Assembly: GCF_035046485.1 (NCBI RefSeq)
Contig: NC_085138.1
Coordinates: 361,711,238 to 361,775,237, forward strand
Source: Aedes albopictus
Taxonomy: Eukaryota > Arthropoda > Insecta > Diptera > Culicidae
Direction of reading: 5' to 3'
Length of the DNA: 64,000 nucleotides
A program made the translations under genes and the position numbers. Shown here one piece after another: positions 21,797 through 32,475 of the stretch; position 1 is the stretch's first letter, and each line of letters opens with the position of its first letter. Below the pieces are notes generated by a model. It was not told where the DNA came from and searched no databases. It was given only the letters and a program-made list of their open reading frames with translations.

Positions 21797-24700
21797 TTAG
21801 TCCGCCTTGATGTCCTTCGCGTGGAACCTTCCCTTCTTGCCGCTCAGAACATCCTCTAGCACGTACAGGTTCGTCCCGATGATCTCCTTGACGATGGCCG
21901 GAACGAATTTCGGCTCAAGCTTGCTGTTGATTTGGTCCGCCTTCGAGGAGAGTACGAACGATCGCCGCCAAACCAAGTCTCCGACTTTGAACGCTACTGA
22001 TCTTGTGCGAAGATTGTATCGCTGCTTCGCCCGTTGGTGGCTGTTCTTGATCCGCTCGATGATTAGCTTCTGGATTCGACGAATCGCCGAGAGTCGTAGG
22101 TCTTGCGCTACCTTCGGGTCTTCTGGTGTGTTGAGCTCCTGCTGCGTGTACAGATCCGTGTGCAACAACAGGTTCCGTCCGAAGTTGGCTTCGTGTGGAC
22201 TGATGCCCGTCGCCTCGTGCCGAGCAGCGTTTATCGCCGCCGTGATCGCCGGTAGCTTTTCGTCCCACTCTCTATGATCGCCGTCCAACAATGCCCGGAT
22301 GCAGGTTACTACGACGCGGTTGACGCGTTCGGCGTTATTGACCTGCGGACAGTAGAACGCTGTCTTCATGTGGCCTATCTTGTGTTTCGCTAGCCAGGAC
22401 TTGAACACCATCGATTCGAACTGTTTCCCGTTATCGGACAGTATCAGCCGCGGCCGAGAGAACTTCAGACAAACTTCTTCTTCCAGGAACTCCACCATCT
22501 TCTGCGAATCTGCTGCGCGCATCGGCTTGACAATTACGTATTTGCTGACCCAGTCGACTACTACCAACAGCACTGTGTTTCCTTGCTTGGAACGTGTGAG
22601 CGGACCGACAAAGTCTACCGATATCATCTCCCAAGGAGTCTTCGCCGGCTTCGGGTTTCCCATTTGCGGCATCATTCTTTTCCCCGGTGCCTTGCACGCT
22701 TTGCAGGTCGAACAGTTCATAACGTAATCGTGAATCTCCTGTTGCATCTGTGGCCAGTAGTAGTGGGCTTGTAGCTTGTGCCAGGTCTTGTAGAAACCAA
22801 GATGCGCTGCTGCCGGTTCGTCGTGGAATCTTCGGATTAGCTGGAACCTCTCTCCTTTCGGAACGACTTGCTTCCACTTGTGGTAAACTGCTCCCACTTC
22901 GTCCTTGCAACGGCAGTTCTTGAATAGCGTGTCGTTTGCTATGCGGAAGTCCGGGAACTTATCTCCTTCGCTCTTTACTCTGTCCACCAGCTTCCTGTAC
23001 CACGGATCCAGGACTTGGTCTACCGTGAAGACTGCTTCTGCCACCGTCCTCGAGAGAGCATCTGGAACAACGTTGATGGAACCCTTCCTGTACCGGATCT
23101 CGAAATCAAACGCGTTCAGACGCAACAGCCACCGGCTCATCAAAGCCGTCGGGTTCTTCATCGACTTCAGGTAGCTGAGTGCTGCATGGTCACAGTGGAC
23201 CACGAACCGGATTCCTTCCACGTAGCCTCTAAACTTCTCGATCGCTCGGATCACTGCGAGGCACTCCCGCTCCGTGACCGAGTACTTCCTCTCCGACGCT
23301 GACAACTTCTGCGAGAAGTAGCTGATGGGATGTTCCTCGCCGATGATCTCCTGCGTTAGCACTGCTCCGATTGCTGTGTCGCTGGCATCGCACGCTATGG
23401 CGAACGGTTTGCTGTAGTCCGGCATCGCCAGTACCGGTGCCGAAACCAGAGCTGCTTTTAGCTTGAGGAACGCTTCTTCAGCTATCGGATTCCAACGGAA
23501 CTTGGTCTTGCCTGACGTCAAGTTTGTTAGCGGAGCTGCTAGCTGCGAGAAACCGGCGATGAAGCGTCGGTACCAGTTGCAAACACCGAGAAATCGCTGC
23601 ACCTCTTTGCGCGTTGTTGGAGTCGGGAATTGTACGATCGCTTGGATCTTCTCGTCGTCTACACGCCAACCTTGCTCGTCGATTACGTAGCCGAGGTACT
23701 TCATGCTCTTCCGGCAGAACTTGGACTTCTCCGATGAAATCGTGAGATTCGCTTGGCGTAGCCGGCGGGCTACTTCTTCGAGCAGAGCGATATGCTCTTC
23801 GAACGTTTCGGAGCAGATGATGATATCGTCCAGGTAATGGAATACCAGCGGTTCTAGATCGGCGAATAGGTGGGTCATAAGTCTCGCTAGGGCTTGACTT
23901 GCCGTACACAGCCCGAAAGGCACCACCTTGAATTGAAAGTGGCCTCTGGATGGAACGGTGAAGCCTGTCAGTTGTCTCGAACCTGGATGAAGTGGTAGCT
24001 GCCAGAAGGCATCCTTGAGATCGATCGAAGAAATGTATTTGCTGCTTCGGAGGTTGTTGGTGATCGCTGCAATCTGGGGTATCGGATAGCCCTCGTTCAC
24101 CATGATGGAGTTGAGGTGCCGCGCGTCCAGACAGACGCGATACTGCCCAGTTTTCTTCTTGACGGCGACCAGCGGATTGTTCCATGGCGAGAACTGCGCC
24201 TCCTCAATGACGTCCAGCGCTATCATCCGGTCGATTTCCTTGTTGACCTCCTGTAGAACATACGGCGACATAGGGTAATGCCGTTGTTTACGGGGCGGTG
24301 CATTCCCCACATCGATTCGATGCTCGTACAGCTTCGTGCGTCCTAGTCTTCCCTCTACCGCTTTCGGAAACTTCTGGATCGCCTGCTCTAGGCGCCGTTG
24401 TTGTTCGGGGCTGAGCTGCTTCATCTCCTGGTCTTCGCTGATCTGGTCTTCCTGCTTCGCTTCTAGTGTGCAACACACCGCTTTGACGCCAAACTTTTCC
24501 CAGAAGTTCATTCCTAGGATGACGCAGTCTGGAATCGAAGGTACCAAAAGCACTGGAAGAACTTCGTTGCGGTTGTTATACACTATTGGGAGATAGACGA
24601 AATGCGAAATGTTGTGTCTTGTGCCGTCCGCCGTTTTTATTCCGCCGCTGACGTTTCCTTTCTGCAAACCGCAGTCTTCCGCCAGCTCGACTCTTTTTCC

Positions 24701-25036
24701 TCCTAGCAGAGAGCAGTTCGCTCCACTGTCCAGCAAAGCTGTCCACTCCTTTCCCAGCACTGATATGACGGCGTGCGGTCGATTGTCACTTCCGGGGTTG
24801 ATAATGATCGAGTTGAGGTTTTGAAATTCCAGGATATCGGAGGGGTCTCCGAGATTTTGCGGAGAGCTGCTCCCCTCTACTGCTGGTTCTCCGCTTGGTA
24901 GTTTACCGCGTCCATGCGGCACGTGAAGCAACTGCGCAGCGAGTAGCCTTTCCTTCCACAACGGTAGCAGAATAGGATGGCTTGCGGCTTCGGACAGTCC
25001 ATGAATCTGTGACCCTCCTCGTCGCAGTTCCAGCAA
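21797..25036 (-). CDS. pol: Pol polyprotein (PR-RT-RNaseH-IN)
   Basis: 1079 codons, intact. Domains: aspartic protease (LLDSGA, residues 101-106); reverse transcriptase with 'SSIDLKDAFWQLPLH' near 336 and YLDD at 401-404; RNase H starting near 545 (ACDAS) with acids near 591, 616 and 659; integrase zinc-binding H738, H745, C775, C778; integrase core D808, D868, E903 (D-D-35-E); and a C-terminal 'VGDLVWRR...' tail without an obvious chromodomain. The frame is -1 relative to gag over the 24877-25036 overlap, so expression presumably needs ribosomal frameshifting. The ATG used here is only the first in the open frame, and I found no classic slippery heptamer. Confidence 0.95.
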   Translation of the reverse strand: MLELRRGGSQIHGLSEAASHPILLPLWKERLLAAQLLHVPHGRGKLPSGEPAVEGSSSPQNLGDPSDILEFQNLNSIIINPGSDNRPHAVISVLGKEWTALLDSGANCSLLGGKRVELAEDCGLQKGNVSGGIKTADGTRHNISHFVYLPIVYNNRNEVLPVLLVPSIPDCVILGMNFWEKFGVKAVCCTLEAKQEDQISEDQEMKQLSPEQQRRLEQAIQKFPKAVEGRLGRTKLYEHRIDVGNAPPRKQRHYPMSPYVLQEVNKEIDRMIALDVIEEAQFSPWNNPLVAVKKKTGQYRVCLDARHLNSIMVNEGYPIPQIAAITNNLRSSKYISSIDLKDAFWQLPLHPGSRQLTGFTVPSRGHFQFKVVPFGLCTASQALARLMTHLFADLEPLVFHYLDDIIICSETFEEHIALLEEVARRLRQANLTISSEKSKFCRKSMKYLGYVIDEQGWRVDDEKIQAIVQFPTPTTRKEVQRFLGVCNWYRRFIAGFSQLAAPLTNLTSGKTKFRWNPIAEEAFLKLKAALVSAPVLAMPDYSKPFAIACDASDTAIGAVLTQEIIGEEHPISYFSQKLSASERKYSVTERECLAVIRAIEKFRGYVEGIRFVVHCDHAALSYLKSMKNPTALMSRWLLRLNAFDFEIRYRKGSINVVPDALSRTVAEAVFTVDQVLDPWYRKLVDRVKSEGDKFPDFRIANDTLFKNCRCKDEVGAVYHKWKQVVPKGERFQLIRRFHDEPAAAHLGFYKTWHKLQAHYYWPQMQQEIHDYVMNCSTCKACKAPGKRMMPQMGNPKPAKTPWEMISVDFVGPLTRSKQGNTVLLVVVDWVSKYVIVKPMRAADSQKMVEFLEEEVCLKFSRPRLILSDNGKQFESMVFKSWLAKHKIGHMKTAFYCPQVNNAERVNRVVVTCIRALLDGDHREWDEKLPAITAAINAARHEATGISPHEANFGRNLLLHTDLYTQQELNTPEDPKVAQDLRLSAIRRIQKLIIERIKNSHQRAKQRYNLRTRSVAFKVGDLVWRRSFVLSSKADQINSKLEPKFVPAIVKEIIGTNLYVLEDVLSGKKGRFHAKDIKAD

Positions 25037-27057
25037 AGCATTGCTATTCGTTGGCCGTTCGGAGCTTCTTCCTGTTGTATTTGGCGATCTTCCCGTTGCC
25101 TGGCTGGTTCTGGCAGCATACGTTGGCTTCTTCGGTTATTGTCGCTCTGATCCGAGCTTGGCATCCACTGTCGTGCATGCCAGCCCTGTGCTCTTTGCGG
25201 CTGTTCTTGCTGTTGTGGTGGTAGCCGAGCCTGGTACGATGCGGTTTGCGGCCGCTGCTGCTGTGCCGGCGTTTGCGCCTCTCTTGTGTACTGCCGCGCT
25301 GCTCGCAGGACGTCAGCCTCTGTCCGGTTGTACCTATCCGTTGGCCTTGTCTGCCTTTCGTCGCGTGCGGCAAAGCTTGGTCTCGCAGATCTCCGCTCAA
25401 TGTTCAACTTCAACGCGTTGACTTGCTCCACCAGTTCGTCGATGTTGTGCTGCCAATTGTCTTCTGGTCCTTCCTCCGCTGCTTCGTGCTCGAATGCGGC
25501 TTCTTCTACCTCCACGGCGTGAACTCTGTTGAACCGCTGTGGCTGTTGGTGATGCTGAATCGGTGGTGGTCTGCTGGTTACTACTGGCGTAGCGAAGTTC
25601 GGTTCCAGAAGCGCGCTGTGCGGAATGGGAATCCTGCGTTGCCTGTTCAGGAGCATCCTCGTCTCGTCGTATCCGGTGCAGACTTCTACCATTTCTTCCA
25701 GTGAACGAGGCCTTGCTGCTGTTACGATGGCTGCGTAGTTCTCGTTCATGTTTTTCTTCACCAGGAAGAACTTTTCGTCGTCTGGAATGGGTGGGTCGAC
25801 GAAGCGGAAGAGCGCTGAGATATGTCGGTAGAACTTTGCAAAGGATTCCTCCCTTCCTTGAAATCGAAAGCTGGCTTCCAGGCGCAGAATTTGGGAGTAT
25901 CCGCTGGGCAGGAATTCCCTTCTGATCTCCCGCTTGAACTGGTCCCAGGTCCGCAACAGGTTTTGCGATGTTGCTCGCGAGTACCAGTCGATTGCGTCCT
26001 CCTGGAGTAGATGCTTGATCGAACTCAGGAGTGTGGCATCGCTCATGCCTTCCGACCTCGCGAATGTCTCCACGCGATCTAGGAACACGTTGAGTGATGT
26101 CGTGTCCTTCTCGCCGCGAAATTTGAAAGGCCAGTTGTGCACCGCCTTCTGTATTCGGCGATCGTCCGCTCGTTCCGGTGCTGGTCTATCTCGCCGGATT
26201 AGCCGCTCCAGGTCGTCCCGCATTCGGCAGTATTCTTCGTGCATCCGCTGCTCTCTTTCCTGCATCTCCACTATTCTCGATTGCAGCTCGTGAACTTCTC
26301 GTGATTGTGTTTCTCGAGCTGTCCGGTTCCATGTTTCTCGCTCCCGTGGAAGGTAGGGAGGCGGTGGTGAGGTGTTCCGTTGTCTAGGCTGTGTTTCCCC
26401 TGCGTCTTCGTTGTCTCGCGCTCGGAATGAGCTAGAAAATAGCAATCCTCGTCCTTGTCCGCCGGAAAATGACGTCATCGAAGGCGGCTGTGAGGCTGGC
26501 GGTGGTGTGGATTCCTGATTTGAATGGTTGCCCACTGGAATCGTGGCATCCGCCGTTCCACCGACTGCTCCTTCCTCTTCGTTGTTGCTTCTTCTTATGG
26601 CACCCGTTGAACTTGTGTGGTTTACCTCATTCTCACCTCGTTGCACACAACTCACTACACTAGTACCATTCACTTTGTTGAGTAAAACAGTCACGTGCAT
26701 GGTTAACATCCCATGCAGATCTCTCAGTTCGACCGGGGGGTGGATCAACCGTAATCTGTCGCGATAGTGGGTAAGACGCGTTCGGCTTTGACTGATTGCA
26801 GCCCTATCGGCTGTTCGAATGGCCGCTTCAGTGCCAATGTGCAGCTGTTGTATTTGAGTTTCACAGTGTTCAATGTTGGACTGTGGACTCATTACATGGG
26901 CTGAGCTAGTGGGCTGGTTATCTCTTAAGGCTTCCTCTTGAATGAGTGCCTTCAGACGGAGGACCTTCCCTCTGTGGGTGGTAGGCCCTAAATTTACCAC
27001 GTGACGCAGAGCCAACTCATACGTCACCTCTTCGTCTGTTAAGTGTGTGTAATCCAT
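24877..27057 (-). CDS. gag: Gag polyprotein of the gypsy element
   Basis: 726 codons, intact, starting with the first ATG about 135 bases after the primer site. The protein is hydrophilic and Arg/Glu/Gln-rich. A central region (roughly residues 300-450) with 'WPFKFRGEKDTTSLNVFLD' and 'AIDWYSRA' resembles retrotransposon capsid sequence. Two zinc knuckles end it. The first (residues 675-688, CWNCDEEGHRFMDC) is canonical CX2CX4HX4C. The second (697-710, CYRCGRKGYSLRSC) has Tyr where His is expected. It should package element RNA in cytoplasmic particles. Its 3' end overlaps pol by 160 bases in a different frame. Confidence 0.92.
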   Translation of the reverse strand: MDYTHLTDEEVTYELALRHVVNLGPTTHRGKVLRLKALIQEEALRDNQPTSSAHVMSPQSNIEHCETQIQQLHIGTEAAIRTADRAAISQSRTRLTHYRDRLRLIHPPVELRDLHGMLTMHVTVLLNKVNGTSVVSCVQRGENEVNHTSSTGAIRRSNNEEEGAVGGTADATIPVGNHSNQESTPPPASQPPSMTSFSGGQGRGLLFSSSFRARDNEDAGETQPRQRNTSPPPPYLPRERETWNRTARETQSREVHELQSRIVEMQEREQRMHEEYCRMRDDLERLIRRDRPAPERADDRRIQKAVHNWPFKFRGEKDTTSLNVFLDRVETFARSEGMSDATLLSSIKHLLQEDAIDWYSRATSQNLLRTWDQFKREIRREFLPSGYSQILRLEASFRFQGREESFAKFYRHISALFRFVDPPIPDDEKFFLVKKNMNENYAAIVTAARPRSLEEMVEVCTGYDETRMLLNRQRRIPIPHSALLEPNFATPVVTSRPPPIQHHQQPQRFNRVHAVEVEEAAFEHEAAEEGPEDNWQHNIDELVEQVNALKLNIERRSARPSFAARDERQTRPTDRYNRTEADVLRAARQYTREAQTPAQQQRPQTASYQARLPPQQQEQPQRAQGWHARQWMPSSDQSDNNRRSQRMLPEPARQREDRQIQQEEAPNGQRIAMLCWNCDEEGHRFMDCPKPQAILFCYRCGRKGYSLRSCFTCRMDAVNYQAENQQ

Positions 27058-27191
27058 ATTGTGTATCGAATCTTATGCGTAAGGGCTAAAATTTTGATGA
27101 TTATCAATGCCGGATAATCAAAAGCACAAAAACCAAAAACTTCACAAAACCAAAAATTCGCTAAACGGTAGTTATCTTGTGTGGATTTTCA

Positions 27192-27202
27192 GTTGGGCGC
27201 CA
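27192..27202 (-). promoter_or_regulatory. primer binding site, tRNA-Lys type
   Basis: On the sense strand TGGCGCCCAAC lies one base inside the 5' LTR. It is complementary to a tRNA 3' end GTTGGGCGCCA, which I recall as the end of an insect tRNA-Lys plus CCA. The match as read is 11 bases and stops at CTGAAA. Confidence 0.75.
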
Positions 27203-27203
27203 G

Positions 27204-28624
27204 TGTTGCAAGTGTCCCGGTGGTGGCAGAGCAATTACCGCTAACGAATAGAACAAGGACTCAAATCGCAAACACTGAGGGGCTATAGCTCAACTAGAAA
27301 TCACAAAACGGCAAATCTCAGCTTAATACATGTATTTTGGGATTTCCCATTTGGGCTTAGGTGTTAAGCTTAAGATCTAATGCTCTACATTCTTAAAAAC
27401 TAGAACTTATCTGTGAGGGGCGTCCCCCTTGCCGTTGCATCCTCGCCAACGCACATGTCATCGGCCAACCAAACATCTCGCTCTGGTCACGCCCTCAGCC
27501 GGTCGCAGGAGTGGATTCGGTCAAACCACCCCGCGCTACGATATCCTACTTGCGCCTAACCGTGTTCTCCTAACCGGCCTGTCCGGTGCATGAACCAACG
27601 CAGCTCGGCGCTTGGGAACCACTGTGTCTGTGGGTTTCTTCGCTTGCACGAGACAGTCGCGTCGTCAGGCGGTTCTCCCGGCGCTGCGCTCCGAATGCCG
27701 GAATCGCCACCGCTCTTTTTCCGTCGGCCTTCCTGATCCCACCACCGTTCCTTGTAGGCACTCGTTGTTGTTCCCGGGAAGGAAAAAAGCTGTAATTAAA
27801 GGCCCTGGGGCAACCAGAGAATCAGACTTTGCTCGATCTTGGGGTTAACCGTCACATACCTCCTTCGGAAGGCCTTGTTGTTCCTCCAATCGTACTGGGC
27901 TTGACCAGATGGTGCCAGCCAGTGCCCTCGACCTCGTGGTGTGCGAGCAGGCGTCGTGTCTGCAAAATAGGGGTTCCTTAACTACCCTTTCTGGTGCGGA
28001 GGGCGTTTTCGCTTACCTGCCGGTCAGACGGCCGTACCAATCGTCCCTTGGTATGTTTGAATCTGTCCTCTCGTCCCACCGGTGGAAGCTAGCGGTGCGG
28101 TGAGAATTTGGAGGTTAGCTTGCCTCACTTGCCAACTCCGGCAATTCGTTCCACCGTCCTATTAAATAGGAAGAGTCAACGTTACGGTCCCGGTTTCACT
28201 TCTGCCACTTCCATTTACCTGTACAGCACGAACTTGGGTGGAAGATGTGCCACCTTTTATTAAAACACCCACTTTATTCCTGTCCTGGGCTCAAACACGC
28301 GCGGGAACGCTTCTGTTGCGTTCGAACGGACGGGGAAGAATGGCGATGCAGCGATGACAAAGCGGATTCCAGCCAGCAGCTGCCTGTGATGCTGATGTGT
28401 GCGTGTTTTTGTTTCGGCGGCGCGGCGGCGCCTTGTTTTGCGTCGTCACTTTGCAAGAGGCCTTTTGCTGACGGGTGATTTGATTTGACCGTTTCTTTCG
28501 AACTTGTTTGCACGGCGAGAAATGATGTTGGCGTGCGTGGCGAAATTGCGCTGTGAATACTTCTTTCGTTTGATTGTCAAACTCCTAACCGATACATAAG
28601 GACCAACTAATCTTAAACGTAACA
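27204..28624 (-). repeat. 5' LTR of the gypsy element
   Basis: Direct copy of 17837-19257 at a constant offset of 9367. It should hold the promoter for the genomic RNA (minus sense), but no TATA box was pinned down. The lack of visible LTR divergence implies a very recent insertion. Confidence 0.95.
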
Positions 28625-28628
28625 AGCG

Positions 28629-30140
28629 TCGTAGAGAGCGGGCGAGGTGCAACAAAACGCACGCCCATCGATTCCAAAGAAAATGAATTTATTTATAACC
28701 CAACCGTTGTTGATGACCCCAGCTGACCCGGAATATCTTTGCATTTTGTCAACGCATCGTCATTTTTGTTCCATTTTTTTTGTGCCGCTGTCGTTTCCTT
28801 TTGTCGCTGACGACGACGGCGACGACGGGCTGCCATGTCGATCGCCTATTTCTGTTCGATTCTATTTGGAAGCGACTACAATTCGACGACTGCTGGACGG
28901 ACGGATGAGTGTTTGAAAAACGATTTAGAAACGGCCACACAAAGTGCATCGCTTCCTGTCTGAGGTTACGTGTTATGTTAGTGTGTCCATACTTGGAGTT
29001 GAAAGAAAGGTGGAAGAAAATGAGGATCACCTTAATGAGGATCGGAAATCGAATGGTTTTGCTGGTATTATCGATGATTTTTCCAAGTAGCCTTTGGGCA
29101 GCCTTGTTCCACGTGTTTCCGGTTGATTTAATTTTGATGTGATTGATTTAAGAGTTTCTCAAAACATTATGTTAAGAAGTCACATACCTTGCGGGGATCG
29201 TAAAATCGAACTTTTTATTGCATAATCAAAAGCATACTAGCATACTTCTCAAACTTTTCCAGGCCATGACCCACTTTTAACTCCAAGATAATGTCACGTC
29301 CCACCATCTTGTTTTTTAATAGAAATAGTCATATAGATAAAAGAAAATTCATTTTTGCACCAAAATGCATCATAAATTCTTTGCCTGAATCACTCAATAT
29401 CCCGTGGTGATACAAATATTTCCATTTCTTTCGATTCAAACTAGGCATCCCGGTTTCATATCACATTTGTGGTATTCAAGCATCTTTTTGCAAATTTGTA
29501 TCCACTAGCTTTTATAACTAAACGCAACACGATGAAATTGAATATATTAAAATTATATTCTAAAAACATCCTTCAGCAGTCACGCTGGTGTATTTTGTAC
29601 AATACGTTAAAAAACACTCGCCTATTCTACAAAATTTACGTGGTGCTGCTAGCGGTCACCAATTTCTGGAAGATTTAGGATTTTTATTTACTCAAGCATT
29701 ATCAATTCTGGAGCTCAGATTTGTTTTTGTTAATATCTACAAAACATTCGTAGGAAATTATAGTTGAACTCTTATGGAAATTACGAACTTTATTGAGGAC
29801 TATTCCAGAATTTTCTTCATGATTTTCTTAAGCATTTTTTCCCAGTAGGACATAATGGAAACCCGTCCGAAGATGTCATCCGTTACTAACTGGAGTTCTA
29901 TCAGTAATTAATCAAAATGGAATGTTCTGGATTTCCATTACTCTATTAGCCATCTCAGAGCATAATCCTATAGAAATGTCAATTGATGTATTTCCGGAAG
30001 GATCATTGAAACAGTTTTTGAAGGTATTCTCGTAAAAACCTTGAAATTATCACCTCGAGGTATTTCTGTGAGAATTCCTAAAAGGAATGCTGGGAGAAAT
30101 TCTTGAAGATTTTCTTGCAGGTATTTTTGGAGAACTCTCT
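28629..30140. other. unassigned sequence
   Basis: A GC-moderate stretch continues to about 28920, then the text becomes AT-rich with no supported gene. From about 29760 on, 'gaattcctgg/gaaattcttgaag' wording starts, related to the 12-bp-period blocks described elsewhere. Confidence 0.35.
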
Positions 30141-30153
30141 AATAATGGAATTT

Positions 30154-30296
30154 ATCACGCCGAGGACCTGGGATCGAATCCCACTCCCGACAAAACTCGC
30201 AAAATGTGAGTTCTTCCTACGGAAGGGAAGTAAAGCGTGGGTCCCGAGATGAACTGGCCTAGGGCTAAAAATCTCGTTAATACAGATAAAAAAAAA
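30154..30296 (+). mobile_element. 5'-truncated Feilai-like SINE
   Basis: Matches the SINE at 5133-5304 from 'atcacgccgaggacctgggatcgaatccc' to the tail '...ctcgttaatacagata(A)n', but lacks the first roughly 45 bases with the A box. A 13-bp direct repeat AATAATGGAATTT (30141-30153 and 30297-30309) flanks it, so truncation happened at insertion. Confidence 0.85.
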
Positions 30297-30310
30297 AATA
30301 ATGGAATTTC

Positions 30311-30757
30311 TGAAAAAAAATCTGGAATTTATTCAAAAAGAAATGGGAGAATCCCCAAAGCATCTTTCCTGGCTGGATACCTAAAGGATTCCCAGAAGAA
30401 ATGTCTGAAAGCATATTTAGCATGTAACAGTTACTTCTGTGCTTCCGTACATCTTTTGTGGCATATGTGTTGCTTGGAAGAATCTCTGGAGGACTTATTG
30501 TCTACCTTATTGTAAGAATTCCTAATGAAATCCCTGAGTAACAATCTGACAAAACTACAGAAGGGATTTCTGAAAGAATTCCTGGTTCTTGTATGCACCC
30601 TTTTTAAATAATCTTCCAATACTATTCACTGGAGGAATTTCTCCAGAAATTCTTGAAGTAATTAAAAAAAATCGTTAGGTAATCCTGAAGAAATTCATGG
30701 GTACATAAGGAGTGTATTGTAAAGTAGTTGAAAATGTTTACAATAGCCTCAAAAATA
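30311..30757. repeat. degenerate gaattcctg-type repeat
   Basis: 'gaatttctggaaaa', 'aatccctgag', 'aggaatttctccagaaattcttg' recur at irregular 10-14-bp spacing. It is a weak member of the same class as 35791-39000. No gene. Confidence 0.4.
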
Positions 30758-30759
30758 GA

Positions 30760-31003
30760 AAATAAAAAGAAAATCGGGTTAAGTACGGTTCCTTTGAATT
30801 CCACTAAGAATTTGCATCCTTTGACAGATACGTATTTCGACCTCAACTGTAAGGTCGTCTTCAGTGTCTTGTACTTGACTCGACTCAAGTACAAGACACT
30901 GAAGACGACCTTACAGTTGAGGTCGAAATACGTATCTGTCAAAGGATGCAAATTCTTAGTGGAATTCAAAGGAACCGTACTTAACCCGATTTTCTTTTTA
31001 TTT
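30760..31003. repeat. 244-bp near-perfect palindrome
   Basis: Arms of about 119 bp (aaataaaaagaaaatcgggttaag... and ...cttaacccgattttctttttattt) meet at a 6-base centre CTCGAC (cttga|ctcgac|tcaag). I saw essentially no mismatches between arms over the text compared. The arm includes 'cgtatttcgacctcaactgtaaggtcgtcttcagtgtc', which looks like a transposon end. The two arms are a head-to-head duplication of one element end. Confidence 0.9.
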
Positions 31004-32270
31004 ACAGATATTCCCCTAACAAGCCCAGGTTAATCATCATCTCAAAAATAGTTCAATACAACTTTTCAATAATTTTAATTTTGGAGATACTGTATAAATT
31101 CTTGAAAAAAGAAATGGCTTTAATGATTTTCTAAAAATGTTCTTTTAACTGGGTTTTTAACCTAGATTACTAAACGCATGTTTTTAAATTTTTGCACACA
31201 TTCAAAAAAATTGAAATTGCGAAAAAAGTTCGATAAAGTTCGAAAACTGTTAACTTTTTTGTGAAAATATAAAAAGCTCCAGAATCCTCATGATATAGGC
31301 AAATGATTTTTTTCAAGAAAAATCTCCACTGCATGTAAGCGCAATTCCTAAAAATGAAAAAGGACATTTTTGAGGAACCCCTTTTTTCTATGCTCCTCCA
31401 AATTATGTTTACGCATAAAAAATACATAAAATGAAAAATTCGCATTTTTTTTTTAATAGAATATGTTTTTTAATATATGGACGAGTAAGTTGGAGCAAAA
31501 ATAGAATTTTAAAACCTTTTAAGATACTAAAGCAGAACTTCAAAATTTGACCAAAAAATAGACGTTTTTTGGAGTGCACCATTTTGTAGATATAGGAGAT
31601 TTTTCTATCGAAAATATGAATTTTGAAAGTCGGTGTTGAATGATATGTTATGTGTACATAACTGTTAACAAGCATAAATATTTTCCAGATTTTTTTATCG
31701 TACAAATTTTACTCGCTACAGATTTTTGAAATGTTGAAAAAACTTATCAAAATTGCATTTTGTGCAGATTTTTATTTTGTGAGGTGTACCCGACTAGAGG
31801 ATCATAACAAGAATATATCGTAATTATATCTCATTGTGATATGACTAACAAATTATGTTATAATTTTGTTATGACATGGGCTGTTTATTACTTTTTCGAA
31901 CTAAATTATAACAAAATATATTATAATCTTTTGTAACTAATTTTGTTATAAATAATTCAAAACAAACTCTGTTAAAACTTTGTTATTTTTACAACTGAAT
32001 AAAATGATTCGTTGGAAAAATAACACAATTATATCAGAATATGAAATAATTTTAAATTTTAAGTACATTACAAAAAATAAAAATAAAAATATTATGTATT
32101 CGTTTTTTGTCTGTTTTTTTTTTTACTGCGCAGAATGCCGGAAGCGTATCCGAGTACTCTCAAAACTAAAAGGTACTCTTATTTTTTCCAACTTTAAACC
32201 GATTTGAGTGAACTTCGACTCGTTAAAATAAGAAACTATATTCTTATTATTGATTATGCGAATAGAACGG
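31004..32270. other. AT-rich unassigned sequence
   Basis: No gene. 31790-31990 has clustered 'ttataattttgttat / aacaaaatatattataat' wording, possibly a diverged AT-rich foldback. The rest shows nothing recognisable. Confidence 0.35.
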
Positions 32271-32274
32271 TTGG

Positions 32275-32402
32275 GTCATGCGGTATTACCAAAAGTACAA
32301 ATTTTCTGGAACATGGGATGAAAAATTGATGAAAAACTTCAAACCTCATTTACTCAAAAGTGGGGTTTTGTCACTTACATCCCTTTGTTTCTAACCCCCT
32401 CT
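32275..32402 (-). mobile_element. fragment of the GGGGTGTAAGTGAC MITE
   Basis: 'gatgaaaaa...cttcaaacctcatttactc...tgtcacttacatccctttg.ttctaaccccct' is the reverse complement, with differences, of the left half of the MITE at 8304-8573. Only one end is present. Confidence 0.6.
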
Positions 32403-32475
32403 ATTCTAATATCGGAGTTGGAGTTAGCGTATTGAAAAGACATGGTCTCTCGGGAAACATGTTCCGTAATGATTA

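Larger units (their letters stand above)
17837..28624 (-). mobile_element. complete Ty3/gypsy LTR retrotransposon
   Basis: This 10,788-bp element has two 1421-bp direct LTRs, TG...CA termini and a 4-bp target duplication AGCG (17833-17836 and 28625-28628). The transcription sense is minus: the 5' LTR is 27204-28624, followed by the primer site, gag (27057-24877), pol (25036-21797), a 2.5-kb repeat-rich tail and the 3' LTR (19257-17837). The order protease, RT, RNase H, integrase within pol identifies Ty3/gypsy. All catalytic residues checked are present and no frame is broken, so it may still be competent or was until very recently. No envelope-like frame was found. Confidence 0.95.

Noticed and set aside
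23015..24185. Plus-strand and alternative-frame ORFs across 22-27 kb
   Set aside because: They are shadows of the gag and pol frames on the minus strand.
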